Shown here: piece after piece, positions 45,408 to 54,672 of the stretch
How the letters are laid out: every line of letters begins with the position of its first letter
How positions within the stretch are numbered: the first letter of the stretch is position 1
Notes under the pieces: generated by a model
Told to the model about the DNA's origin: nothing
Database searches by the model: none
The model's input: the letters and a program-made list of their open reading frames with translations, nothing else
Program-made: the position numbers and the translations under genes
From: Bin87 sp965220265
Lineage (GTDB): Bacteria; Chloroflexota; Dehalococcoidia; Lucifugimonadales; UBA3495
Assembly: GCA_965220265.1 (NCBI GenBank)
Contig: CBDCPM010000004.1
Location: forward strand, 2,976,001 to 3,040,000
DNA length: 64,000 nucleotides
Direction: 5' to 3'

Positions 45408-45927
45408 CGGCAAACCGTCCCGCGGGCGCGTCAGGCGGACCGGATACGCGGGCTCTCACGCGATCGACGGCGTTGCACCCGACGCGCTGCAAAACCCTGT
45501 CTCCATCCTGTTCACACCTGGGAGCCGGCGCAGTTGGTCGCGCTGATATCAATCCGGCCGACTTGGTGCAATTGCTCGGACCCGCGACCAGGGCCTTTCC
45601 AAAGTCACCCAACGTCCGTTCATGGTGAGCCTGTCGAACCATGGGGACCGTCCTTCGACAGGCTCAGGACGAACGGAAACGTTGGATTCTGCGACTTTGG
45701 AAGAGCCCTGACCCGCAACGGATGCGTTTTGACGCGGGCGGGGGCGCAAATACCATGCGGAGATTGATCCTGCGCGGCTTCGACTTGCGGTTTACCCGCC
45801 TCTCCCCCGCGCCTGCCCAATCGTACGCGCTTGACCGGCTCGGCGCCGTTCCGGAAAGGCGGTCATTCGCGTCACGACCCGGCCCGTGTTAGCATCGCAT
45901 TTGCCCTAAATTATCCGGAGGTTCTCC
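45408..45927. other. Spacer with a dispersed repeat pair
   Basis: At 45619-45678 stand GTTCATGGTGAGCCTGTCGA and, inverted, CCTTCGACAGGCTCAGGACG: two oppositely oriented copies of the second dispersed repeat that could fold together. No gene was seen in the rest. Confidence 0.6.
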
Positions 45928-47295
45928 ATGAACATCACCAGGCATATTGGCGAATACGTCACCGGCACCGATATCGAGGACTTCCCACCCGATGCCATCG
46001 CAGCCGCCAGGGGGGCCATCATGGACTGCCTGGCCTGCATGCTGGCCGGCTCCCGGGAATCCCTGTCGGACATCCTCTGCCGCTACGTCGCGGCCGAGGC
46101 GGCGGCCCCCGCCGCCAGCGTCGTGGGTCGGGGATTTCGGACCTCCGCGGCCAACGCTGCCCTGGTCAACGGGGCAATGGCCCACGCTCTCGACTACGAT
46201 GACATTACCCAGATCACCAAGACGCACCCCACCGCAGTCTTGCTGCCCGCCGCTCTGGCCGTGGCCGAGGAGTGCGGCGCCTCCGGCAGGGACATGCTGC
46301 TCGGTTACATGTCCGGGTTCGAGGTTGCTTGCGCCGTGGGCGAGTCCTTGAGTGAAGCCTACTACGATGACCTGGGATGGCATCCCACTGGCCCCCTGGG
46401 CGCCGTCGGGTCGGCGGCAGCCGCGAGCCGGATCATGTCGCTGGACCCCGAACAGACGGCGATGGCCATCTCGCTGGCCGCGTCCCAGGCATCAGGGCTG
46501 CGACAAAACTTCGGCACCATGACCAAGCCTTTCCACGCCGGAGACGCTGCCCGCGCCGGCGTGGTATCCGCCAAGCTGGTCAGAGACGGTTTCACCTCCA
46601 GTCCGGATGCCCTGGAGGGACGCTTCGGGTTCATTCGCGCCTTCTCCGGCGGCCAGGGTTTCGACAGCCAGCAGGTGGCGGAGAACCTGGGCAAAAAGCT
46701 CTACCTGGTGGAATCGGGCATCGAAATCAAGAAGTACCCCTGCTGCGGCAGCGCTCACCTGGCTCTTGACGCTACCTTCGACCTGCTGTCCCAGGGCGCC
46801 ATAGACCCGGAGGCCGTCGACCGTATCGATGTGATGGTGGACTTTGACCCGCCGCGCTCGCTGATCCATTCGCGCCCGGTGTCGTCTCTGGAAGGCAAGT
46901 TCAGCATGCAGTATTGTCTGGCAGCCGCCCTGCTGGACCGCCGGGTGGGGCTGCAGTCCTTCACCGACGACCAGGTGATGCGTCCCGAGGCCCAGGCGAT
47001 GATCCCCCTCATTGACATGCGCCGCATCCCGGGCAACGAGGGCAAGCCAAGCTGGACCGAAGGCTACCACCAGGTTGACGTACAGTTGAAGGACGGAAGC
47101 ACACTCCGGCAACAGGCGCACCGCGCCAGCAGCGGCGCCCTGCGGGGCGTCACAGTGGAGGATATCCGCGAGAAGTTCCGGGACTGCGCGTCTCAGTCAC
47201 TGTCCGAAGCAACGACGGCGGAAGTCCTGTCCCGCCTGGACCTGCTGGAAGAAGGGGCACCCATCAACGGTTTGGTGGACTTGCTCCGGGGCTGA
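45928..47295 (+). CDS. MmgE/PrpD family protein
   Basis: 455 aa, full family length. Conserved parts: AIAAARGAIMDCLACMLAGS, NGAMAHALDYDDITQITKTHP, HPTGPLGAVGSAAAASRIM, LRQNFGTMTKPFHAGDAARA, IKKYPCCGSAHLALDA and SRPVSSLEGKFSMQYCLAAA. Members dehydrate 2-methylcitrate (PrpD), isomerise aconitate or act on other tricarboxylates; the exact substrate is not predictable and no prpB/prpC lies nearby. The ATG at 45928 has GGAGG 7 nt upstream. The gene stands alone, followed by a decayed IS. This group is abundant in SAR202-like Chloroflexota, in line with the catabolic theme of the window. Confidence 0.92.
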   Translation: MNITRHIGEYVTGTDIEDFPPDAIAAARGAIMDCLACMLAGSRESLSDILCRYVAAEAAAPAASVVGRGFRTSAANAALVNGAMAHALDYDDITQITKTHPTAVLLPAALAVAEECGASGRDMLLGYMSGFEVACAVGESLSEAYYDDLGWHPTGPLGAVGSAAAASRIMSLDPEQTAMAISLAASQASGLRQNFGTMTKPFHAGDAARAGVVSAKLVRDGFTSSPDALEGRFGFIRAFSGGQGFDSQQVAENLGKKLYLVESGIEIKKYPCCGSAHLALDATFDLLSQGAIDPEAVDRIDVMVDFDPPRSLIHSRPVSSLEGKFSMQYCLAAALLDRRVGLQSFTDDQVMRPEAQAMIPLIDMRRIPGNEGKPSWTEGYHQVDVQLKDGSTLRQQAHRASSGALRGVTVEDIREKFRDCASQSLSEATTAEVLSRLDLLEEGAPINGLVDLLRG

Positions 47296-47377
47296 ACTTC
47301 TCGGACGGCTCCCGTCACAGCCGGAATAAATGTAGAGAGTCAGGCCGTCCCCGAACCTCTATACGGCCGCCAGCGCA

Positions 47378-48929
47378 TTGCCTCACATAAAATGCTACCG
47401 AACATTCGGAGGCAGCCACGCGAGTGGAGGCATGAGCAGGATGGTAAAGCAAGAGTTGCTGGCTACAACGCGAGACCGTTACCGTTGCTCTTCCAAAAAG
47501 GACAAGAGCCGGATCCTCGACGAGTTCGTCGCGGTCACTGGACACCATCGGAAGCACGGCATCAGGTTGCTCGGAAAGCTTGACGACCGCGGAGACACAC
47601 CGCGTTTGGTGAAAAGCCGGCGCATCTATGATGAGGCCGTCAGGGAAGCGGTGATCGTGATCTGGGAAGCCGCCGACCGTATTTGCGGAAAACACCTGAA
47701 GGCGGCGCTGCCTCACTTGGTGGACTCCATGGAGCCGCCATGGCCACCTCGATCTTGACCCCGAGGTACGAGACCGGTTGCTGGCTGCCAGCGCAGCCAC
47801 TCTCGACCGTCTTCTGAAGCCGATCCGTCCCACAGCAGGCAGCCGGCGCAGACGCCGGCGTCGACAATCGATTGGAAAACGTGTTCCGGTACGTACCTAC
47901 AATGACTGGAACGGACCGCCGCCGGGCGTTCTGGAGATTGATCTGTTGGCGCACTGTGGTGGACCACTGCCCGGATCATTCATCCACAGCCTGGTCGCCA
48001 CCGACATCTGCACCGGTTGGACTGAAGCCGTTCCCCTCCTGGCCAGGGAGTAGTCCCTAGTTGTGGAGGGACTGGAAGCCATCGGGCAGCGATTACCGTT
48101 CCGCATCCGCGGTATCGAGTTCACCCGATCGCGAGCATACCGCAGCAACGACCAGGCCTGGATCGAGCAGAAGAATGGCTCCGTGGTACGGCGTTTCGTC
48201 GGTCATGATCGTTACTTGGGGCAAGTTGCCGATCAGACCATGGCACCTGTACGGGGCGTTGCGTCTGTACATGAACTTCTTCCAGCCTTCGTTCAAGCTG
48301 ATCGACAAGACCCGGTACGGGGCCACCACCGTCAAACGTTACAGTCCGCCGACCATGCCCTGCGACCGGTTGATCCAGCAGGATGAAACCAGCGATGAGA
48401 TGAGGGCCGCGCTGACGGAGTACCGGGCCAGGCTGGATCCGGTGCTGTTGCTGCATACCATCCGTGAAGCCCAGTCGGCCTTGGTGGCGGCGACTACTCC
48501 GGAAGTGCGGGAAACGCCGTCAGGCGAAAGCCTCAGCAGGTTCCTGGCCAAGTTGCCGAGGCTGTGGCGCCAGGGTGAGGTCCAACCTACTCACGCAGCT
48601 CGCGTGCGAGGTCCCCGGCACTGGCGGACCCGCAAGGACCCTTTCGAGGGCGTCTGGGGCAACGTGCTGGTCTGGCTGCAGGCCGAACCGGACGCCACGG
48701 GCAAGGCGCTAATGGCTAGGTTGCAATCGGAACACCCCGACCGTTTCATCGAGGCACAGCTGCGAACCATGCAACGCCGAGTGAAGGAGTGGCGCGGCAT
48801 CATGGCGAAACAACTGGTTTACGCTACTACCGATGAAACCTTCGTGGAACTCGATGGACTGCCGGAACTGGCGTTGATTGGAGCGGATTCCAAGTGCTAA
48901 AGTTTCGGTAACATTTCTCAGTGAGGCAA
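47378..48929. mobile_element. Decayed DDE-integrase insertion sequence
   Basis: The ends are imperfect inverted repeats: TTGCCTCACATAAAATGCTA at 47378 and, inverted, TTGCCTCACTGAGAAATGTT ending at 48929. The only gene is the broken transposase. A target duplication was not found. Confidence 0.7.
47432..48900 (+). pseudogene. Integrase-core transposase with two frameshifts, one stop and a lost catalytic segment
   Basis: From ATG 47432 (GGAGG upstream): VKQELLATTRDRYRCSSKKD, EAVREAVIVIWEAADRICGK; frame lost near 47738. It continues PVRTYNDWNGPPPGVLEIDL (first catalytic Asp), SLVATDICTGWTEAVPLLAR, then TAG at 48051-48053. After it comes GLEAIGQRLPFRIRGIEFTR, where about 20 residues that carry the second catalytic Asp in relatives are missing. 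EQKNGSVVRRFVGHD follows (third, Glu). A second shift near 48240 leads to LYMNFFQPSFKLIDKTRYGA and the C-terminal SEHPDRFIEAQLRTMQRRVK. Clearly dead. Confidence 0.87.
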
Positions 48930-49237
48930 CAGGAAGGTCTGGAGGTTGTCGGCCGGCGCGCCGATGAAGTCCCAGGAGCCGGTGCTCCAATTATTTGATT
49001 CGGTTGACCAGTGCTGGCGTTCGACTCGCCAGCCGGCTGGAGCCGCCGCCCGTCCCTGGCGTTCAGTGTGCCAGTACGTGGCGATAGCGCTGTTCCTGCA
49101 ATGAGGCACCGAGATGCCGGGTTTTCCGATGGGCTGGCTTCGGCTGCTCCGGCCGTGCCCGCCACTGCGATCATGACGGCGAAGACGGCGAGTGCGGCTA
49201 CTGCCATGCTGGTGTGGAGTTTCGTTTTTCTATTCAC
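48918..49237 (-). pseudogene. Small exported protein, frameshifted
   Basis: GTG at 49237 with GGAGG 6 nt upstream starts NRKTKLHTSMAVAALAVFAV, a good signal peptide cleaved near AGTAGAAEA. The frame is lost after about residue 48. Another frame continues AIATYWHTERQGRAAAP, ERQHWSTESNNWSTGSWDFI and ends GAPADNLQTFLLPH-stop at 48918. Joined, they make a mature protein of about 75 residues rich in Trp, Ser and Asn. The family is not recognised. Its 3' end touches the end of the decayed IS (48929), so the IS may have inserted here. Confidence 0.5.
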
Positions 49238-49806
49238 CTCGTGCCTCCAATGGGTTCTTCGATGCGGTAGGCATTTGTAAATATTTGCGTTCGGCGTCGT
49301 TAGCTGGTTTTGACCCTTCCGGACTTCAGGTTGTGGCCGATTGGCCCGGTTGCCTCATTTGGTGAGCACGATATTTGGGCTTTCCTGTCCTGTTGGGCCT
49401 GTACGTCGAAGGGCTTTTCCTGAGGCCGAGTTGCCTGCGCCGGACTGGTGAGCGTCTTGTGTGCGTTTTCCTCTACTAGAAAATTGCGAAACTAAGTCCG
49501 CGTTTCTGTGAACAGCAACAGGGGCCGCTGAAGGGCCTATTTACGTTGCTTGGATCCCTTACGGGTATGGCGGTTCGACAAATCGATGATTCTTGATGGG
49601 CTACGCCAACGGCGTCAGGCCAATGTGATCGGCGGTGTGGACACATCCACCCGCCGGGCCCGGCTGTCGTCGGCAAGAACTCCCGCGCTCGAGCACTAGC
49701 TGTTCCGCCATACGCGAATGATGTCATAATCGGATGGGCTGCCCAAACGCAGTTGTCATTTGACAAGCTTGCTTAAGGAGCTAGGGAATCTTAGCCGTTC
49801 TGGGAG
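49238..49806. other. Intergenic region, no gene supported
   Basis: It lies between the divergent small exported protein and the MidA-like gene. Frames here have no ribosome site or recognisable product. The AT-richer segment 49700-49780 probably contains the promoter for 49807. Confidence 0.45.
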
Positions 49807-50982
49807 ATGACGTTGCGCTCAGCGGTTGACCAGGAGATCAGAGATCTAATTCAAAAGAACGGACGAATTACATTCGCTCGGTTCATGCAAGTCTGCCTGT
49901 ACTCGCCCAGTGGAGGCTTTTACTCTGCCCGGGGCAACAGGATCAGCACCCATTTCGGAACCTCCTCCACGAGCCACCCGGTTTTCGGTGCCCTGATCGC
50001 GCGGCAACTGGAGCAGATGTGGCACCTCCTCGGAGACCCTCCCGTTTTCCACGTGATCGAGGTGGGTTCCGGCGATGGCATTTTGGCTCAATCCATCGTG
50101 GATGCCTGCCGGAGGATGGGCCCCAAGTTCGCTCAAGCGCTTTACTATGTCGCTGTAGACTACGAGCCTGGATGGCTCCAATCACCTGACCTCACCTTTG
50201 ACTGGGCCAACAAGACTGGAGATGGGATACCCTCAGGCAGTCAAGACACGATTCTGGGAATCCAACGAGTTAAAACCGCAGGACTTCGGGCGTTCCGAAA
50301 TGTCGTTGGTTGTATCCTGTGTAACGAATTGATCGACAACTTCCCGGTCCATCGGTTCGCCATCCAGGGTGGAGGAGTCAAGGAAGTCTTCGTCACATCG
50401 GCGGGGGGCAATCTCACCGAAGTACTGGACGAGCCATCCTCACCCCGCATCGAACAGAGGCTGACCGGCTTGGGCTTGTCCTTGACGGAAGGGTATCGAG
50501 GTGAGGTGAACTTGGCCATGGAAGACTGGACTGGCCAGATTTCCAGAGCCCTGGACCGCGGGTTTGTTCTCACTATCGACTACGGTCAACTGGCCACTGA
50601 CCTCTACTCGTCCCAGAATGCCCAGGGTACGCTGATCTGTTTCAATCGACACGTCGTCAGCAGCGACCCGTACCAGCACATCGGGCTACAGGACATTACC
50701 TGCCAGGTGGACTTCACGTCCCTCATGCGAATGGGTGAACGGCACGGTCTGGCTCCCGTGGGCTACGCCCTACAGAGCCAGTTCCTGACGAACCTTGGTT
50801 TCTTCTCGTTCCTCGATGCCCTCCAGACGCAAGGTCTATCCGCAGCCCGAACGGAACTGAGCCGTATGGCCATGATGACCCTGGTGGACTCGAACGACTA
50901 TGGTGACTTCAAAGTGCTTGTCCAAGCTAAAGGGAACGGGTTGGGCGGTGAGCTCCTGGGGTTTGACGGCCCGAAAAGGTAA
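49807..50982 (+). CDS. MidA/NDUFAF7-like SAM-dependent methyltransferase
   Basis: 391 aa of the COG1565 family. In mitochondria NDUFAF7 symmetrically dimethylates an arginine of complex I subunit NDUFS2; the bacterial substrate is unknown. Seen: the N-terminal ITFARFMQVCLYSPSGGFYS, the SAM loop IEVGSGDGILAQSIVDA (about 83-99), YYVAVDYEP, CNELIDNFPVHRF (typical N-E-x-x-D-x-x-P-V) and the later VLTIDYGQLATDLYSSQNAQ with LQDITCQVDFTSL. Length and order match the family. The start ATG 49807 follows GGGAGATG. Base composition is less GC-rich than the average here. The next gene is another protein methyltransferase. Confidence 0.88.
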   Translation: MTLRSAVDQEIRDLIQKNGRITFARFMQVCLYSPSGGFYSARGNRISTHFGTSSTSHPVFGALIARQLEQMWHLLGDPPVFHVIEVGSGDGILAQSIVDACRRMGPKFAQALYYVAVDYEPGWLQSPDLTFDWANKTGDGIPSGSQDTILGIQRVKTAGLRAFRNVVGCILCNELIDNFPVHRFAIQGGGVKEVFVTSAGGNLTEVLDEPSSPRIEQRLTGLGLSLTEGYRGEVNLAMEDWTGQISRALDRGFVLTIDYGQLATDLYSSQNAQGTLICFNRHVVSSDPYQHIGLQDITCQVDFTSLMRMGERHGLAPVGYALQSQFLTNLGFFSFLDALQTQGLSAARTELSRMAMMTLVDSNDYGDFKVLVQAKGNGLGGELLGFDGPKR

Positions 50983-51107
50983 CGGGCATATCATCCAGCT
51001 CACGTACACATGCGGCGGCGTTCGCCCTTTGGAGAAAGCCACCGAGTGCAGTTTCAAATCAGAATCGAGGGTGATTTGATTGCGGAAAGGCCCGCCGCCA
51101 CGCTCAG

Positions 51108-51146
51108 TGAAACATCGGGTTGCGGAAATGCCAACCCGATGTTTCA
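51108..51146. other. Perfect 15-bp hairpin between two methyltransferase genes
   Basis: TGAAACATCGGGTTG (51108-51122), nine-base loop, CAACCCGATGTTTCA (51132-51146). No T run follows, so it may be a structured RNA element or a repeat rather than a classical terminator. Confidence 0.7.
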
Positions 51147-51248
51147 CAATCTGAAATCGTAAGATAATGAGAAGTTTTGAAATGCTTGCAAGCCCCAATC
51201 CGCCTTTCAGCCGCCCCCATTTTGACGCCGAGCCAGGAGGAGCGCTGC

Positions 51249-52007
51249 ATGCCCACCGAAGCAGGACTACAAGATCAAGCCGACCACTTACGAGACGTAC
51301 TGGTCGAAGATCTCGTTGAGCAGGGCGCCATCAGCAGCGAGGCAGTGCGGCAAGCCTTCGAAAATGTGCCGCGGCATTTATTTGTCCCACGAGTCGATGT
51401 CGCTACCGCCTTTTCAGACCAACCCATTTTTGTTCGTTGGGACCAGGGAACACCCGTCAGTTCTTCAACTCAGCCTACGATGATGGCTATAATGATCGAG
51501 CAATTGGGCTTGGAGCTTGGCTCGCGGGTGCTGGAAATAGGTTCCGGTACTGGCTACAACGCGGCTATCTTGGCTCACATTGTCGGCGACAACGGCAGCG
51601 TCATAACTGTGGACATTGACCAGGACATCGTGGATGAGGCCGCCGGCAACCTATCGAAAACTGGGTACGACAATGTCAAATGTATATGCTGGGACGGATT
51701 CGAGGGGTTTTCCGCAGACCAGCCCTATGACCGTATTATCGTTACCGTCGGCGCCTACGATGTTTCACCCCATTGGGTCGATCAGTTGAGGGATGGCGGG
51801 ATAATGGTAGTGCCACTATGGTTCAAAGGATACCGTTTAAGTGTGGCGCTTGAAAAGCACGATGGTGAACTCAAAGGCTTGTCTGCGTCACTATGTACGT
51901 TCATCCCGATTCGCGGGATTTGGCAACGAACCGAGGGCTATTTCCCAATTGGTGATCCCCCCAACGACTCCCCGCAAATGGCCATAGCATTGGACTGGTA
52001 CGACTAG
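51249..52007 (+). CDS. Protein-L-isoaspartate O-methyltransferase-like protein, N-terminal part
   Basis: 252 aa. PCMT marks: VRQAFENVPRHLFVPR, the WDQGTPVSSSTQPTMMAIM substrate loop, the SAM motif VLEIGSGTGYNAAILAHIVG, VDIDQDIVDEA, WDGFEGF and YDRIIVTVGAYDVSPHWVDQ. It methylates damaged aspartyl residues or, in extended relatives, takes part in peptide modification. I chose ATG 51249, with AGGAGG about 9 nt upstream. The chain ends at LDWYD-stop, but coding-like sequence continues after it in shifted frames (see 52004-52451), so the original protein was probably about 400 aa. If so, the present product is truncated. Confidence 0.8.
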   Translation: MPTEAGLQDQADHLRDVLVEDLVEQGAISSEAVRQAFENVPRHLFVPRVDVATAFSDQPIFVRWDQGTPVSSSTQPTMMAIMIEQLGLELGSRVLEIGSGTGYNAAILAHIVGDNGSVITVDIDQDIVDEAAGNLSKTGYDNVKCICWDGFEGFSADQPYDRIIVTVGAYDVSPHWVDQLRDGGIMVVPLWFKGYRLSVALEKHDGELKGLSASLCTFIPIRGIWQRTEGYFPIGDPPNDSPQMAIALDWYD

Positions 52008-52451
52008 ATCGCCGTCGAGATTTGAACCGACTGTTTGCTCAAGACGCTAGCCTCCGCGAGACCGGGCGTTCACTGGAAGGCCAGTTTCATACTCAGGACA
52101 TTTTCTCCGGCCTTGACATGTTCCTTACGGTTTCCCCCAAGAATTTTCAGCGTTTATTCATCGTCTGAGGCCACGCTATTTCACGGTTTCGGTTATGGCC
52201 TGATCGCCCTCTACAGTTTGAGTGCCGCTTTGATATCAGACAGGTCCCCTGAACAAGTGGTGGTTTACGGGAATGACACGGCTTATGATCAGTTGAATGA
52301 ACTTCTTGATCAATGGGATCAGATGGGTCATCCTTCGATTCTCGATTTACATATCAGTGCGTTCTTCAGCCATCCGAAATTCATCCCTGAAGGCCATTGG
52401 ATAATCGCCAAAAGGTCGGCTTATGCCTGGGTCCTGTCGTGGGGAACCTGA
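52004..52451 (+). pseudogene. Frameshifted C-terminal domain of the PCMT-like protein
   Basis: Shifted by one base, 52004-52169 reads LDRRRDLNRLFAQDASLRET, then GRSLEGQFHTQDIFSGLDMF and LTVSPKNFQRLFIV, then stop. Returning to the first frame gives SSEATLFHGFGYGLIALYSL, EQVVVYGNDTAYDQLNELLD and HWIIAKRSAYAWVLSW to 52451. This is the extra domain of long PCMT-like enzymes (the FxLD-type group is a possible match). Two single-base shifts, near 52003 and 52165, would restore one protein. Confidence 0.6.
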
Positions 52452-52669
52452 GCATTCTGTACCCCGGTTTGGTTCTCGGGATCCAGCATGTCAGATGTTC
52501 CGGAAATGGATGACACGCCGGCCCAAACTGCATCGCCTCTACGCCTTTCATTACCGCGTTGATTGAGTACTTGGGTCAGGGGAAAACGGCACGAAACATC
52601 CGGTGGCTTTCCCCTTAATCTGATAGCGACAGAGCCGCGGGCAATGAATCCGCTCCGCTGGGCTGCATT
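52452..52669. other. Short spacer after the PCMT remnant
   Basis: Convergent region between the PCMT-like remnant and the thiolase gene. No gene was seen. Confidence 0.4.
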
Positions 52670-53965
52670 CTAGTTCGGATACTTGCTGAACATCATGAAG
52701 CCGTTACTGTCGGGCGTATTGCAGCCCGCCAGGGCGGTTTCGGCCTTCACCGTCACCTGCCGTGCACCCGCCGTTCCCCGAAGCTGCTGAATGCTGTCAG
52801 CGTACAGGACGGCGCGGTTGCGTCCCGTTCCATTATTTCCGCCACTTGAAAGGAAGGGATGGGGACCTTCGACCCTGATGTCGTCGGCATAGAAGTCGTG
52901 GGCCTCTCCCAGCTTGACACCGTGCCACTGGAAGCCCTCCAGGAATTGCTGCGTGAACGTGAGGTAGCCGTCGTACGGGTTGAATATATCAACATCATCA
53001 GGACCCAGTCCGGAGCCTTCCCACATCTTCCGCGCCAGGCTGGCGACCACCTCCTGATGCTCCTCCAGAGTTGCCATGGTGCTCCGACCCCTGCCATTGT
53101 TCTGGGCATGGTTGAGGACGTAGACCGGCTGTTGCCTCAGGTCCTTGGCACGCTCAGCGGTGGTGAAGATGAACGCCCCGCAGGTATTGACTGGCCGGTC
53201 ACAGTCATATATCACCAGCGGTTCCTCGATCACGCGCCCGGTCAGGTAGTCCTCAAGGGTGAGCTGATACGGCTCGTGCAGAGCGTAGTAACTCCAGGGA
53301 GTCATCAAGCCGTTTCTGCGCAAGTTCAAGCAGAGAGGGGCCAACCCGTCGTGGGACTTGCCGTATTTTTTGCAGTACTGTTGGAAGATCACCAGGTTGT
53401 TGAACATGGCGCCGCTTTGATAACCCCACGGCAGCGAAAAGGCGCTATTGCCCGGGGCCTCCTCATTGTTATTCTGGGGATTGTTGTGCCCGTACCGGCC
53501 TTCGAGGTTGACCATCGGGTACCATACGAGGGCGGTCTCGCATAAACCGTCACCGACCGCTTGAGCGGCCAGCCCCATCATCGGGCCGATGTAGGGCGCA
53601 TCGGACTTGAGATATTTTACGTTCTTCAGGCCCAACTCCCGCTGCATCCAATCTGCCGAAGCATAGGTCAGGCCGTCTTCGGTGTCGTAGGGCGGGTCAA
53701 AATAAGGTCGAGGCGCCCAGGTCTGTTCGGCGCGGGTCTCCGGGCTGGTGATAAGCCCATCAATGTCGTCCAGCGACAGCCCCGCGTCCGCGATTGCCTT
53801 CAGGCAGGCCTCCTTACTCAAGCCGCCGCAGCTCCGGTCCAGGGATACACCATCCCAGCGCCGGTCAATATGGGACTGACCCCAACCTACAACGGCGACC
53901 TTTCCCCGGTGCTCCCAGATTCCCATGCCTTCCCGATCTCTCATCCAACTCGTGCCACTAACCAT
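52670..53965 (-). CDS. Thiolase-fold protein (acetyl-CoA acetyltransferase / lipid-transfer type)
   Basis: 431 aa. It belongs to the non-classical thiolases found with DUF35 partners: KVAVVGWGQSHIDRRWDG, ACLKAIADAGLSLDDIDGLI, MMGLAAQAVGDGLCETALVW, CDRPVNTCGAFIFTTAERAK, the DVDIFNPYDGYLTFTQQFLE region and the C-terminal PFLSSGGNNGTGRN. The active cysteine and histidines of true thiolases are not clearly kept, so the chemistry may be retro-aldol or ligase-like. Start 53965 has GGGGAG upstream. Its start overlaps nothing, and the DUF35 gene lies 55 nt upstream on the same strand: the two surely form a complex in lipid or sterol-type side-chain degradation (inference from the family). Confidence 0.85.
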   Translation of the reverse strand: MVSGTSWMRDREGMGIWEHRGKVAVVGWGQSHIDRRWDGVSLDRSCGGLSKEACLKAIADAGLSLDDIDGLITSPETRAEQTWAPRPYFDPPYDTEDGLTYASADWMQRELGLKNVKYLKSDAPYIGPMMGLAAQAVGDGLCETALVWYPMVNLEGRYGHNNPQNNNEEAPGNSAFSLPWGYQSGAMFNNLVIFQQYCKKYGKSHDGLAPLCLNLRRNGLMTPWSYYALHEPYQLTLEDYLTGRVIEEPLVIYDCDRPVNTCGAFIFTTAERAKDLRQQPVYVLNHAQNNGRGRSTMATLEEHQEVVASLARKMWEGSGLGPDDVDIFNPYDGYLTFTQQFLEGFQWHGVKLGEAHDFYADDIRVEGPHPFLSSGGNNGTGRNRAVLYADSIQQLRGTAGARQVTVKAETALAGCNTPDSNGFMMFSKYPN

Positions 53966-54020
53966 CTCAGCTCCCCTATGCGCTCTGCGCTTTTGACCGT
54001 ATCCGTTGAACCCAGGTGGG

Positions 54021-54449
54021 CTAGTCGAGCACCCGCCACTCGTGGACCAACTGGCCGGTACTCGTTGATTCAAATATCAATTCCACCGGGGCTCCAACGG
54101 GAACCTCCCCCGGCGGGGTGCCCGGCAGGTTGGACAAGAAGTTGATGCCCGGGTCCTCGTCCAGGGTTATCACCGCAAAGTTGATGGGCTGCGCCGGCCG
54201 AAACCCCCTGATGCGGGAGTCGCGTATCACCAGGTACACGTCAATGTGTCCCTTGCCTTGCACCTCTTTCCATTCCAGGTTGTCGGCCGAGCCGCATTGG
54301 TTGCACCGCTGGGCGGGCGGGTAATGCAGCCGCTCGCACGCGCTGCAGTTCTGCAAGACCAACCGCCGCTCGTTACAGGCGTCCCAGAAGGGCTTGGTCA
54401 AATCATCGGGAACCGGGGAAGGTCTCTCTAGGCCTGGGATCGTTGACAT
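54021..54449 (-). CDS. DUF35 OB-fold/zinc-ribbon protein, partner of the thiolase
   Basis: 142 aa. The N-terminal helix (LTKPFWDACNERRLVLQ) is followed by a rubredoxin-like zinc ribbon, NCSACERLHYPPAQRCNQCG, and an OB-fold (GHIDVYLVIRDSRIRGF, INFAVITLDEDPGINFLSNL, PVGAPVELIFE). DUF35 proteins bind acyl-CoA and clamp on thiolase-like partners, as in sterol side-chain degradation and archaeal mevalonate enzymes. The thiolase gene follows 55 nt downstream on the same strand, so they are one operon. The ATG at 54449 has GGAG upstream. Identity is firm; the acyl substrate is unknown. Confidence 0.9.
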   Translation of the reverse strand: MSTIPGLERPSPVPDDLTKPFWDACNERRLVLQNCSACERLHYPPAQRCNQCGSADNLEWKEVQGKGHIDVYLVIRDSRIRGFRPAQPINFAVITLDEDPGINFLSNLPGTPPGEVPVGAPVELIFESTSTGQLVHEWRVLD

Positions 54450-54672
54450 GGTTCTCTTCTCCTGTGGAATCTTGCGCGCCGCTCGTTGCCGTTACCGGCG
54501 CCATCCAGCGCGAATTATATGTAGTGTGCTTTTGCTGGTCAAAGATGTTCGTCGCCCACCGTTAAGTTCCCCTGTGTCCCCACCAAAGCCCCGCGCCAAT
54601 ATCATGGGCGGCGTCCTTCAGGTGCTAGTCAGGATAGGCCCGTGGGAAACAAAAAGAGTGCGGCGAGCGCGT

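Noticed and set aside
49476..49766. 96-residue minus-strand frame before the MidA-like gene
   Set aside because: Composition and lack of any motif suggest a chance frame.
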